From Brevibacterium picturae (GTDB taxonomy: Bacteria > Actinomycetota > Actinomycetes > Actinomycetales > Brevibacteriaceae): a DNA stretch of 18,942 nt. The stretch is taken from positions 1-18,942 of the forward strand of contig NZ_JAKDJU010000053.1 of NCBI RefSeq assembly GCF_030453725.1, given 5' to 3'. Below the pieces are notes generated by a model. It made no database searches, was not told the origin of the DNA, and saw nothing but the letters and a program-made list of their open reading frames with translations. Made by a program: the position numbers and the translations under genes. Shown here piece by piece: positions 1-6,457 of the stretch (the first letter of the stretch is position 1; every line of letters starts with the position of its first letter).

Positions 1-55
1 GCGTCACCGCGTCACCGCGTCACCGCGTCACCGCGTCACCGCGTCACCGCGTCAC
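1..55. repeat. 8-bp tandem repeat, about 7 copies
   Basis: The unit GCGTCACC is repeated head to tail without interruption: six full copies and a seventh lacking its last base. It begins at the window edge, so the true copy number may be larger. The repeat overlaps the last codons and the stop of the neighbouring minus-strand DUF4383 gene. There are no spacers, so it is not a CRISPR array. It looks like a simple-sequence minisatellite. Confidence 0.9.
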
Positions 56-499
56 GGAGGTGTGAGCCTTCCGGCCGAAGACGATGCCGGTCGTGATCAT
101 GGCCACGGCGAGCACGAAGTGCAGCCAGTTGTCAGCGGTATTGAGCGGAACGAAGTTGCCCATCGACTCCATCGGAACGACGAGGCCGTAGATCCACAGC
201 ACCGCGTAGACGATGCCGCCGACGATGAGGTAGGTCTTGGCCAGCTTGCGTGACCTGAGCCCGAGTAGGCCGACGATGCCGAAGAGCAGATGGACGATGT
301 TGTGCAGCACCGAGACCTGGAAGATTCCCAGCAGTGCGGCCTGAGACTGATGCCCGGCGAACATGATCGTGTCCAGGTCCTTTGTGATGCCTGGGACGAA
401 TCCCAGGATCCCCACCAGGAGGAACACGGCACCGAATAGGCCCGAGATGACCTGGATGGGGCTGCGTGCGGTGTGGGTGGATGCCGTCTGGGCGGTCAT
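44..499 (-). CDS. DUF4383 family integral membrane protein
   Basis: This encodes a 151-aa protein with four hydrophobic segments (about residues 16-38, 54-80, 88-109 and 125-142), typical in size and pattern for the actinobacterial DUF4383 family. Recognisable family features are LHNIVH at 65-70 and NTADNWLH at 120-127, both at the edges of membrane helices. The function of the family is unknown. The ATG at 499 is supported by a strong ribosome binding site, AAAGGAG, 4-5 nt upstream. The stop and last two or three codons lie inside the GCGTCACC tandem repeat. Because every repeat unit contains TGA on this strand, changes in copy number beyond the second unit should not alter the protein end. 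It is divergent from the gene at 613. Family assignment is from motif recognition; a role in the envelope is inference. Confidence 0.85.
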   Translation of the reverse strand: MTAQTASTHTARSPIQVISGLFGAVFLLVGILGFVPGITKDLDTIMFAGHQSQAALLGIFQVSVLHNIVHLLFGIVGLLGLRSRKLAKTYLIVGGIVYAVLWIYGLVVPMESMGNFVPLNTADNWLHFVLAVAMITTGIVFGRKAHTSVTR

Positions 500-602
500 G
501 ACACTCCTTTCGAAGTCTCTCGTCGTACACCAGCTGCTTCGGAGCCGATTGTGCGACGGATGGGTTCGGACTCGGGTATATTTCCAGGCATCCGGTCACC
601 GG

Positions 603-608
603 TAGTCT
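603..608 (+). promoter_or_regulatory. Candidate -10 hexamer for the gene at 613
   Basis: TAGTCT fits TANNNT and sits 4-7 nt before two consecutive ATG codons at 613 and 616 (a GTG at 610 is also in frame). No Shine-Dalgarno sequence precedes these starts, so a leaderless transcript is plausible. No convincing -35 is seen. Confidence 0.4.
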
Positions 609-612
609 GGTG

Positions 613-1186
613 ATGATGACAATTCGCGTGACAGTGCTGTGGCGCAGGCTGCTGGTTCTCCTCATCGGCGGCGTCATTGCCGTGCCCTACTTCGCCGTTG
701 TGATCTGGGCTGTCACTGCATCGAACCAGGTCGCCGGGCGAACAGAGTCCCTGATCATCATCGCCACCGGGGCCGTCGTGGGCGATCGGCATTCCCCTCG
801 GACTGGATCCTGAGTTCTACACTGAAGGACACAGGGTGGGATTGTGGCATTCGGGGCTGGTGCTTGCCTTCGCCGGCTTGGCCGGGGCTCTGCTCACCCT
901 GGGGCTGGTGCAGAAGTGGGGAGAAAGGCTTCCTCGCTGGACTGGGTCGTTGGCAGGCCGACGTGTGCCGATACTCCTCGCGACGCTTCCTGCCAGCATC
1001 GTTGCGCTGGCGCTCTTCACCGGTGGCATGGGGCTGGTGCAATCAGTTCTGCTCAATGATGTCGACCTCAGCAGCAACTGGGTGACGATCGGTCCTACAC
1101 TGCTCTTCCCTCTGTGGGCGCTGGCACTGGGTTGGGCCACCTATGCCTACCGTGCTCGGCGACTCGATGCTCGCGCCGCTGACTGA
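613..1186 (+). pseudogene. Membrane protein gene split by a frameshift
   Basis: Two adjacent reading frames together make one plausible membrane protein of about 190 aa. The first frame (from 610/613) encodes a helix-rich N-terminus and closes at 811-813. The second frame is open from 755 to 1186. Crossing over near position 784 joins GAVVG directly to IGIPLGLDPEFYTEGHR and then to several membrane helices, ending RARRLDARAAD. The sequence before the GTG at 836 still reads like protein in the second frame, so an independent gene starting there is less likely. A one-base gain or two-base loss in the GTGGGCGATCGGC stretch (778-790) would explain it. The KWGERLPRW motif resembles a hypothetical membrane family in other actinobacteria; the function is not known to me. 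A sequencing error would look the same. Confidence 0.6.
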
Positions 1187-1262
1187 GTCCACTCGCGCGT
1201 TCAGAGCGCCTCTCACGGGGCGCGGTCCAACCGCGGGCAGACCGCGTAACGCCGCCAACGGG

Positions 1263-1311
1263 CGGCAACTCCTGGGCGATCAAAGTTGCTTGAATCGACC
1301 AGGAGTTGCCG
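1263..1311. terminator. Long hairpin between convergent genes, possible bidirectional terminator
   Basis: Arms 1263-1275 and 1299-1311 are perfect 13-bp inverted repeats (CGGCAACTCCTGG and its complement). After one mismatched pair the stem continues for 4 bp (CGAT 1277-1280 with ATCG 1294-1297), leaving a 13-nt loop. It lies between two convergent genes, the usual place for a shared terminator. Neither side has a T-tract, so it is not a classical intrinsic terminator. The rest of 1187-1428 shows nothing else I can name. Confidence 0.5.
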
Positions 1312-1428
1312 ACCGTTGGGCTCAGCCCCGGAGAGTGTATGCGCGTGGAGCTGGTTTGCAGCGATCGGAAGTCTCAGTCTGAGCTGTCGGTGGGTCGGAT
1401 GACACGCGTTTTCACAGACTGCACGTTC

Positions 1429-3273
1429 TCACAGACGGCGATGTCTGCGGCTGAGCGTCCTGTGTCGCAGCATGGTGAGCAGACTGTGGATCAGCGCCGG
1501 CACCGAGGCGATGAGCAGCAGCACCCCGCCCAGCGTCGTGACGGGCAGCAGCACCGCCCCGGCGATGACGAAGCCGGTGAACAGCACGGCCGAGATCACC
1601 CCGCGAGCCAGGAGCTCGAGACCGGCAACCCGACGATCAAGCTTGGGTGTGGCGACCGAGAGTTCGCCGTTCTCGAGCCTGTGGACCAGGCTGTCGAGCC
1701 GTCCCGGCAGACCCAGCGTCAGACGCACGAAGGTAAGCGCTTCTTTCGCCACAGTACCGGCGGCGCCGCCCTTCTCCTCCTCGATCAGCTCGCTCGCATA
1801 GGGTTCGACGACCTCCCAGATGTTGAACGAGGGATTGAGCGAACTGCACAGACCCGACACCATGGACAGCGAGCGGATGATGAGGAAGAGGTTCTCCGGA
1901 AGCTGCACGGGCAGATCCCGCACGACCGATTCGAAATCCGTGGAGAAGGCTCGCAGCTCCTTCTCGTCGACGTCGCGCAGCTGAGCGAACCCCATGCCTC
2001 CGAACCGGGCGAAGAGTCCGGTGAGGGAGCGTTCGAGTTCGTCCGTATCTGCGCCGTCCAGCAGAACTCCGATGAGTTCGACGCTGGCGACGAGGCGGCG
2101 AGAATCCCGCATGGCCACGGCGATGATGAGCTCCCGCAAGCCCGTTCGCAGGGTCTCGGGCACATGTCCCATCATCCCGAAGTCGACGAAGGTCAGATGC
2201 CAGCCTTTCCCCGCCGAGGCTGTCGTCGAGTGGGCGGGAGTCACGAAGATATTGCCGGGGTGGGGATCGGCGTGGAAGAACCCTGTGCGGAAGAGCTGGT
2301 CGAACATCGTGTGCGCGAAGGCAGCGGCGACCTCGTGGGGGTCGATCCCGGCTCGATGCAGTGCCGCGACGTCATTGGCCTTGATCGCTGTGACGTCCTC
2401 CATGGTCAGCACCTGCGGCGTGGTCTGCTCCCAGGCGATGCGCGGAGCCTGCACCCGAGCCGAGCTGGTCGACCGGTCGGGCTCGGTGGCAGAAGGGGCA
2501 GTGGCTGCCGACGCAACCGCCGACGCAGCCGCATCCAGGGCGAAGGCCTCCGCATTCGCCGCCTCGTGGAGATAGTCGATCTCCTCGAGACTGACATGGG
2601 CGAACTCTTCGACCAGCGCCGGCATATCGACGCTGCGGGAGACGAAGCGGACGCGGGAGAGCCATCCGGCGATCCGGCGCAGGGCGCGCAGGTCGACCTC
2701 GACGACATCGGCGATTCCCGGCCGCTGGACCTTGACGACCACCTCGGCGAATCCGAGCTCTGCGGTCACGCTCGGGGTCAGAGTCGCTGAGTGCGCCTGC
2801 CCCAAGGACGCTGCCGCCAACGGATGAGTGTCGAAGGAGGCAAAGGCGTCGGTGAGCCCCATCCCCAGCTGAGCCTCGGCGAGAGTGCGGATCTGCGGGT
2901 AGGGGACCGGTGAGACCTCGTCCTGCAGGCCCTCCAGCTCCTTGGTGATCTCGGGCGGCAGCACATCCATCCGCGAAGACAGGAACTGTCCGACCTTGAT
3001 CATCAGACCGCCGAGCTCCACGGCCAGGACGCGGAACCGCTTGGCCGTCGACCGCCACCGTGCCACCCGACCCCGCGCCGCGAACCGGCCCAGACCGATC
3101 CGCGGCAGCGTCAGCTCGAACCACCAGGCCAGAACCATCTGAGCTGCTGCGAAGCGGATAATCCGACCGTATCGCGCCCTGAGGCTTCGCCTCTGATCGG
3201 GCTGAATCGGGGTGGTGGGTTCCGATGCGGCGCGGTCCTCTGGCGGCACGCGCCGCTCGGTTCCCGCCGTCAC
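1429..3273 (-). CDS. ABC1/UbiB-family atypical kinase-like protein
   Basis: This encodes a 614-aa protein of the ABC1/ADCK/UbiB family. Visible landmarks are the KxGQ motif (KVGQ, 93-96) in the N-terminal extension, the Ala-rich nucleotide loop ASLGQAHS near 155-162, the VVKVQRP lysine (K181), EEIDYLHEAANAEAF (229-243), the catalytic HADPHPGN (334-341) and DFG (364-366). All key residues are present. Two hydrophobic segments near 550-575 and 578-602 should anchor the C-terminus. An Ala/Ser-rich insert lies at about 247-275. Relatives support ubiquinone synthesis; actinobacteria use menaquinone, so the role here is uncertain (lipid or quinone homeostasis, inferred). It starts with GTG, preceded by GAGGA 7 nt upstream within the end of padR, and follows padR by 3 bp. 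The two genes are almost certainly co-transcribed. Confidence 0.9.
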   Translation of the reverse strand: MTAGTERRVPPEDRAASEPTTPIQPDQRRSLRARYGRIIRFAAAQMVLAWWFELTLPRIGLGRFAARGRVARWRSTAKRFRVLAVELGGLMIKVGQFLSSRMDVLPPEITKELEGLQDEVSPVPYPQIRTLAEAQLGMGLTDAFASFDTHPLAAASLGQAHSATLTPSVTAELGFAEVVVKVQRPGIADVVEVDLRALRRIAGWLSRVRFVSRSVDMPALVEEFAHVSLEEIDYLHEAANAEAFALDAAASAVASAATAPSATEPDRSTSSARVQAPRIAWEQTTPQVLTMEDVTAIKANDVAALHRAGIDPHEVAAAFAHTMFDQLFRTGFFHADPHPGNIFVTPAHSTTASAGKGWHLTFVDFGMMGHVPETLRTGLRELIIAVAMRDSRRLVASVELIGVLLDGADTDELERSLTGLFARFGGMGFAQLRDVDEKELRAFSTDFESVVRDLPVQLPENLFLIIRSLSMVSGLCSSLNPSFNIWEVVEPYASELIEEEKGGAAGTVAKEALTFVRLTLGLPGRLDSLVHRLENGELSVATPKLDRRVAGLELLARGVISAVLFTGFVIAGAVLLPVTTLGGVLLLIASVPALIHSLLTMLRHRTLSRRHRRL

Positions 3274-3276
3274 CGC

Positions 3277-3834
3277 TCAGTCCTCGGCGAGGATCGAATA
3301 CAGCCTGCGCTTGGTCTCCTCGAGCGCGGTGACCGCCTCGGCGACCTGTTCCTTGTTGCCGGACCGGCCGACCTGAGCTGCGGCCTGGGCCAGTTCGACG
3401 CCGGCCTTGGCCAGGTTTGCGGCCCTGGGGGCGTCGGGTTTCTTCGCTGACTCCCATGGAGCATTGGACTCCGGCTCGGATGCGAGCTGTTCGCGTCCGG
3501 CCTCGGTGAGTGAATAGGTCTTGCGTCCGCTGGAGGACTCCGAGCTGATGAGTCCCTCATCCGTGAGCAGCTGCAGCGTCGGGTAGACGGACCCCGGGCT
3601 GGGCTTCCAGCTGCCGCCGCTGCGTTCTTCGATCTCTTGGATGATCTGGTACCCGTGCATCGGTGCCTCGGCCAGGAGGGTGAGGATTCCGGCGCGGACG
3701 TCCCCGCGGTTCATGCGGAAAGGCTGTTTGGGGGAGAAGGAGGTGCGCAGCTGCTCCACCGCTTCCCAGATGTTGGCGCCGCCCCAATCGCCGCCTCGGC
3801 GAGAAAAGCCTCCGTGCGTGAATGGCTCGTTCAT
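3277..3834 (-). CDS. PadR-family transcriptional regulator
   Basis: This encodes a 185-aa protein with a PadR winged-helix domain at about residues 43-118. Typical features are RGDVRAGILTLLAE, PMHGYQIIQEIEERSGG, the recognition-helix and wing region SPGSVYPTLQLLTDEGLI, and GRKTYSLTEAGREQL. A Gly/Arg-rich N-terminal leader (1-42) precedes it. An Ala-rich helical C-terminus ends in ALEETKRRLYSILAED, usual for the longer actinobacterial PadR subfamily and probably the dimerisation region. The ATG at 3834 has GGAGG 5 nt upstream. A perfect inverted repeat 33 bp upstream is a likely binding site for the protein itself, so autorepression of the padR-ABC1 pair is the simplest model (inference). The inducing signal is unknown. 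Confidence 0.9.
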   Translation of the reverse strand: MNEPFTHGGFSRRGGDWGGANIWEAVEQLRTSFSPKQPFRMNRGDVRAGILTLLAEAPMHGYQIIQEIEERSGGSWKPSPGSVYPTLQLLTDEGLISSESSSGRKTYSLTEAGREQLASEPESNAPWESAKKPDAPRAANLAKAGVELAQAAAQVGRSGNKEQVAEAVTALEETKRRLYSILAED

Positions 3835-3866
3835 GATGACCTCCAGGTCTGTTCGTATCGCTCTGA

Positions 3867-3886
3867 CGATATATAACGATATATCG
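3867..3886. promoter_or_regulatory. Probable PadR operator upstream of padR
   Basis: CGATATAT at 3867-3874 and ATATATCG at 3879-3886 form a perfect 8-bp inverted repeat separated by 4 bp; the right half is also part of the 10-bp palindrome CGATATATCG (3877-3886). It stands 33 bp before the padR start, in AT-rich sequence that would also hold the -10 region. AT-rich dyads of this kind are typical of PadR-family operators, so autoregulation is inferred. Confidence 0.65.
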
Positions 3887-3972
3887 GCGATGGGTTGCTG
3901 GGAAGATCATCTGACCGATCGCGGAGGCAATTCCCAGACCGTGTTCAGGCGAGTACGAAGAAGCGAGTCGGT

Positions 3973-4039
3973 CTGACAGTGACGCTGCCGGCAGCTATCA
4001 GCCTGACCGACATATATCGGTACTGCCGGCAGCTGTCAG
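3973..4039. repeat. Nested dyad around a second PadR-like site
   Basis: CTGACAG (3973-3979) pairs with CTGTCAG (4033-4039), and inside it the self-palindromic CTGCCGGCAG occurs at 3985-3994 and again at 4023-4032. Together these give a 17-bp stem with a 5-nt bulge. The loop contains CCGACATATATCGG (4007-4020), a 14-bp palindrome with one mismatched pair that shares ATATATCG with the padR operator. This may be a second PadR-responsive site, possibly for a lost or unrecognised transcript. Confidence 0.5.
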
Positions 4040-4058
4040 TCCTGCCGGCGGCTATCGG
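3985..4058 (+). repeat. Three related 17-bp direct repeats
   Basis: Copies at 3985-4001, 4023-4039 and 4042-4058 follow the pattern CTGCCGGCAGCTATCAG, with one change in the second copy and two in the third. The start-to-start spacings are 38 and 19 bp, the second being exactly half the first, which suggests ordered protein binding or stepwise duplication. Confidence 0.6.
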
Positions 4059-4202
4059 TCCGGCCGAGGCCCATAGTTCACGAGCAGATTGCCTGAGGCA
4101 GTTGTCTGTACTGCGGTCAGAGACAAGCGCTTGGATCCAGCGCCGGCGAAGCTCCCACAGCCGGGACCGGCGACCACGGCCAGCACCGGCGACGCTCCAG
4201 CA

Positions 4203-4280
4203 GCCGGCACCGGCGACCACGGGATGGATGGCCAGGGTCAGGGCGTCGATGCGCCCGGCGTCGAGCAGCTGGTCGAGAGG
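4203..4280 (-). pseudogene. Remnant resembling a RibD-C/dihydrofolate reductase-like domain
   Basis: On the minus strand about 26 residues read PLDQLLDAGRIDALTLAIHP followed by VVAGAG. This closely follows the conserved C-terminal signature of the RibD-C (dihydrofolate reductase-like) superfamily, where a leucine-rich helix, AGLxDEL and a strand ending HPVVxGxG occur in this order. The sequence on either side does not continue the family: the usual RLF after the glycines is missing and the upstream part is replaced by the palindrome. I read it as a fragment of a decayed gene, not a functional CDS. Chance similarity is possible at this length. Confidence 0.45.
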
Positions 4281-4317
4281 ACGCCTTCGCGCGGTGACTC
4301 CAGGTTGTGAATGCAGG

Positions 4318-4379
4318 CAACGGATGGTAAGTTCGCCTCGAATCCAGCGCTGGATTCGAGGCGAACTTACCATCCGTTG
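4318..4379. repeat. Perfect 62-bp palindrome without loop
   Basis: All 31 base pairs around the centre 4348/4349 (central AGCGCT) are complementary, checked base by base from 4318/4379 inward; the next outer pair (G/A) fails. The arms include GGTAAGTTCGCC and its complement. It lies 93 bp beyond the pstB stop. There is no T-tract on either strand, so a standard intrinsic terminator is not indicated, although a strong bidirectional transcription block or mRNA end-protecting hairpin is possible. A fold-back duplication or assembly artefact is the alternative origin. Confidence 0.95.
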
Positions 4380-4436
4380 AGCATTCTGGCTGAGAATTGC
4401 GGCTCTCGGCCCAACTCCATAGAGCACTCTGACCCC

Positions 4437-4473
4437 GCAGGCCTCAAATCTCTAACCCAGCAGGCCTCAGATC
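4437..4473. repeat. 14-bp direct repeat across the pstB stop
   Basis: GCAGGCCTCAAATC (4437-4450) and GCAGGCCTCAGATC (4460-4473) differ at one base and are spaced 23 bp apart. The second copy overlaps the pstB stop codon (4472-4474). No function is evident. Confidence 0.5.
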
Positions 4474-5251
4474 AGCCGAAGCGGCCGGAGATGTAGTTCT
4501 CGGTCTCTTCCCTGTCAGGGTTGGAGAAGATCGTCGAGGTGTCGTTGAACTCGATGAGCTTGCCCGGCTTGCCGGTGCCTGCGATGTTGAAGAACGCGGT
4601 CCTGTCTGAGACACGAGCGGCCTGCTGCATGTTGTGAGTGACGATGACGACCGTGTACTGGTCCTTGAGGTCGTTGATGAGGTCCTCGATGGCCAAGGTG
4701 GAGATCGGGTCGAGTGCGGAGCAGGGTTCGTCCATGAGCAGGACCTCGGGCTCGACGGCGATCGCGCGAGCGATGCACAGGCGCTGCTGCTGGCCACCGG
4801 AGAGCCCCGAGCCGGGCAGGCTGAGACGGTCCTTGACCTCATTCCAGAGGTTCGCGCCACGCAGTGCACGCTCGGTGAGGTCATCGGCCTCGGACTTCGA
4901 GATGCGCTTGCTGTTCAAGCGCACGCCGGCCAGCACGTTCTCCTTGATGCTCATCGTGGGGAACGGGTTCGCACGCTGGAAGACCATGCCGACCTCACGA
5001 CGCACGTTGACCGGGTCGACGCCCGCGCCGTAGATGTCATTGCCGTCCATGAGGACCTGACCGGAGACGCTGGCGCCCGGAATCACTTCGTGCATTCGGT
5101 TGAGTGTGCGCAGTACGGTGGACTTGCCGCAGCCCGAGGGGCCGATGAGGGCCGTGACCGAGCGGGGTTTGATCTGCATCTGCACACCGTCGACGGCGCG
5201 GAAGTCGCCGTAGAAGATGTCGAGATCCTTGATGTCGATCTGCTTGGACAA
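4472..5251 (-). CDS. pstB: Phosphate ABC transporter ATP-binding protein PstB
   Basis: This is the cytoplasmic ATPase that powers high-affinity phosphate import with PstC and PstA. The 259-aa length is normal for PstB. Walker A is GPSGCGKST (37-45), the Q-loop is at Q92, the ABC signature LSGGQQQR at 150-157, Walker B LLMDEP at 171-176 and the switch histidine at H206. FYGDFRAV near the N-terminus and the C-terminal TENYISGRFG are characteristic of PstB. The start is TTG at 5251, since no ATG or GTG fits the conserved N-terminus; AGGG stands 7 nt upstream. It is last in pstSCAB, 64 bp after pstA. No phoU follows it in this window. Confidence 0.97.
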   Translation of the reverse strand: MSKQIDIKDLDIFYGDFRAVDGVQMQIKPRSVTALIGPSGCGKSTVLRTLNRMHEVIPGASVSGQVLMDGNDIYGAGVDPVNVRREVGMVFQRANPFPTMSIKENVLAGVRLNSKRISKSEADDLTERALRGANLWNEVKDRLSLPGSGLSGGQQQRLCIARAIAVEPEVLLMDEPCSALDPISTLAIEDLINDLKDQYTVVIVTHNMQQAARVSDRTAFFNIAGTGKPGKLIEFNDTSTIFSNPDREETENYISGRFG

Positions 5252-5275
5252 TGTGTTTCCCTATCTGTGGAATGT

Positions 5276-5308
5276 CTGAAACAAGTATGGCGTGCTGCGG
5301 GGTTTCAG
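5276..5308 (-). other. Weak hairpin in the pstA-pstB gap
   Basis: CTGAAAC (5276-5282) and GTTTCAG (5302-5308) form a 7-bp stem with a 19-nt loop. It could fine-tune pstB expression, but stems of this size occur by chance. Confidence 0.25.
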
Positions 5309-5315
5309 CGCCTCA

Positions 5316-6455
5316 TCAGCGCCCTGTCTTCGGTGCGAGCACTTTTGCGATCACGCGGGCGAGGAGGTTGAGGACCATGACCAGGGTGACGAGCACGAGG
5401 GCGGCTGCCCAGGCGCGTTCCGAGCTGGCTATGGCGGCATCACCGGGGGAGACCGGGCGCAGCTGCGAATCGTAGATGTAGGTCGGCAGCGTCGACATCC
5501 AGCCGGAGAACAGGTTCCAGTTGAGCGTCTTGGCGAAGCCTGCGGTGACCATGATGGGCGCGGTCTCGCCGATGACGCGGGCGATTGCGATGGTGATGCC
5601 GGAGAGGATGCCCGACACCGAGGTGGGCAGGACGATTTTGACGATCGTCTTCCACTTCGGTACGCCCAGAGCATAGGAAGCTTCACGCAGGTCCATCGGC
5701 ACGAGCCGCAGGATCTCCTCCGTGTTGCGCACGACGATCGGAATCATGAGCACGGACAGCGCCACTGCGGCGGTGAAGCCGGTCTTCGCGATGCCCGCGG
5801 CCTCCGGCATGATGAGGTTGGCGATGGTCGAGAACAGGGCGAAGGCGAAGAGGCCGGCCACGATCGAGGGGATGCCGGTCATCACGTCGACGAGGAAGGT
5901 GATGGCCTTGCCCAGTCTGTTCTTGCCGGCGTACTCGACGAGGTAGATCGCGGTCAGCACACCGATGGGGATCGAGATGATGCAGGCGGCGATCGTGATC
6001 AGGACGGTGCCGACGATCGCGTGGTAGAAGCCGCCGGCCAAGGTGGCTTCGCCGGCGACGTATTGCTGGTCGAGCACGCCTTTCATGCCGAGCATCGTGC
6101 GGGACAGGAGGTCGCCGTTGATCGCGGCTCCGCCCTTGGAGACGGTCAGCCACAGCAGCGAGATGAGGGGAACGCATGCGAGGACGAAAGCGGAGGTGAC
6201 GACGGTTGTGGCCACCCGGTCGGTGGCCTTGCGGCGTCCTTCGTAGGACGCGGAGAGCACAAACACGGCCACCATGTTGATGAGTCCGGCGAGGACTGCG
6301 ACGACGGGGATGTTGAAGCCGCCGAAGATGACGAAGCCGATGATGATCGCGACGATGATGGAGGCGACTGCAATCACCCAGGGGGTGGCCGGGGGCAGCT
6401 GCTTCGAGGTCAGGCTGCGAGGCGAGGTCGTCGAATTGTTCGTATTGGTCAACAT
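5316..6455 (-). CDS. pstA: Phosphate ABC transporter permease PstA
   Basis: This is one of the two membrane subunits of the phosphate importer. From the ATG at 6455 it is 379 aa. Two N-terminal helices (about residues 28-47 and 50-70) form an extension common in actinobacterial PstA, followed by the six-helix permease core. The cytoplasmic EAA loop that docks on PstB is REASYALGVPKWKTIVKIVL (about 257-276), and the nearby RVIGETAPIM is typical of Pst permeases. The ATG lies 2 bp after the pstC stop with GAAGGG about 9 nt upstream. A TTG at 6461, overlapping the pstC stop, would add two residues but has poorer spacing. Close coupling to pstC implies equal synthesis of the two permeases. Confidence 0.95.
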   Translation of the reverse strand: MLTNTNNSTTSPRSLTSKQLPPATPWVIAVASIIVAIIIGFVIFGGFNIPVVAVLAGLINMVAVFVLSASYEGRRKATDRVATTVVTSAFVLACVPLISLLWLTVSKGGAAINGDLLSRTMLGMKGVLDQQYVAGEATLAGGFYHAIVGTVLITIAACIISIPIGVLTAIYLVEYAGKNRLGKAITFLVDVMTGIPSIVAGLFAFALFSTIANLIMPEAAGIAKTGFTAAVALSVLMIPIVVRNTEEILRLVPMDLREASYALGVPKWKTIVKIVLPTSVSGILSGITIAIARVIGETAPIMVTAGFAKTLNWNLFSGWMSTLPTYIYDSQLRPVSPGDAAIASSERAWAAALVLVTLVMVLNLLARVIAKVLAPKTGR

Positions 6456-6457
6456 TC

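Larger units (their letters stand above)
3888..4471. other. Gene-poor interval between padR and pstB
   Basis: I can support no intact gene here. The interval holds a nested dyad around a second PadR-like site, three related 17-bp repeats, a 19-bp repeat pair at 4161-4179 and 4204-4222 (18 of 19 identical), a short RibD-C-like coding remnant, and a perfect 62-bp palindrome. Open frames on both strands are short or low-complexity and match no family I recognise apart from the remnant. Confidence 0.6.

Noticed and set aside
1..55. CRISPR array
   Set aside because: Repeats are 8 bp with no spacers and no cas genes are present.
836..1186. Independent 116-aa gene starting at the GTG at 836
   Set aside because: Protein-like sequence continues upstream of the GTG in the same frame and joins the preceding open frame, so a single frameshifted gene explains it better.
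1306..2790. Long plus-strand open frame of 494 codons opposite the ABC1 kinase gene
   Set aside because: Its translation is Gln/Arg/His-rich without motifs and is the complement of a gene with all ABC1 catalytic motifs. High GC content commonly keeps the antisense frame open.
4318..4379. Classical intrinsic terminator of pstB
   Set aside because: The stem is far longer than usual, has no loop in DNA and no T-tract on either side; kept as an unexplained palindrome instead.
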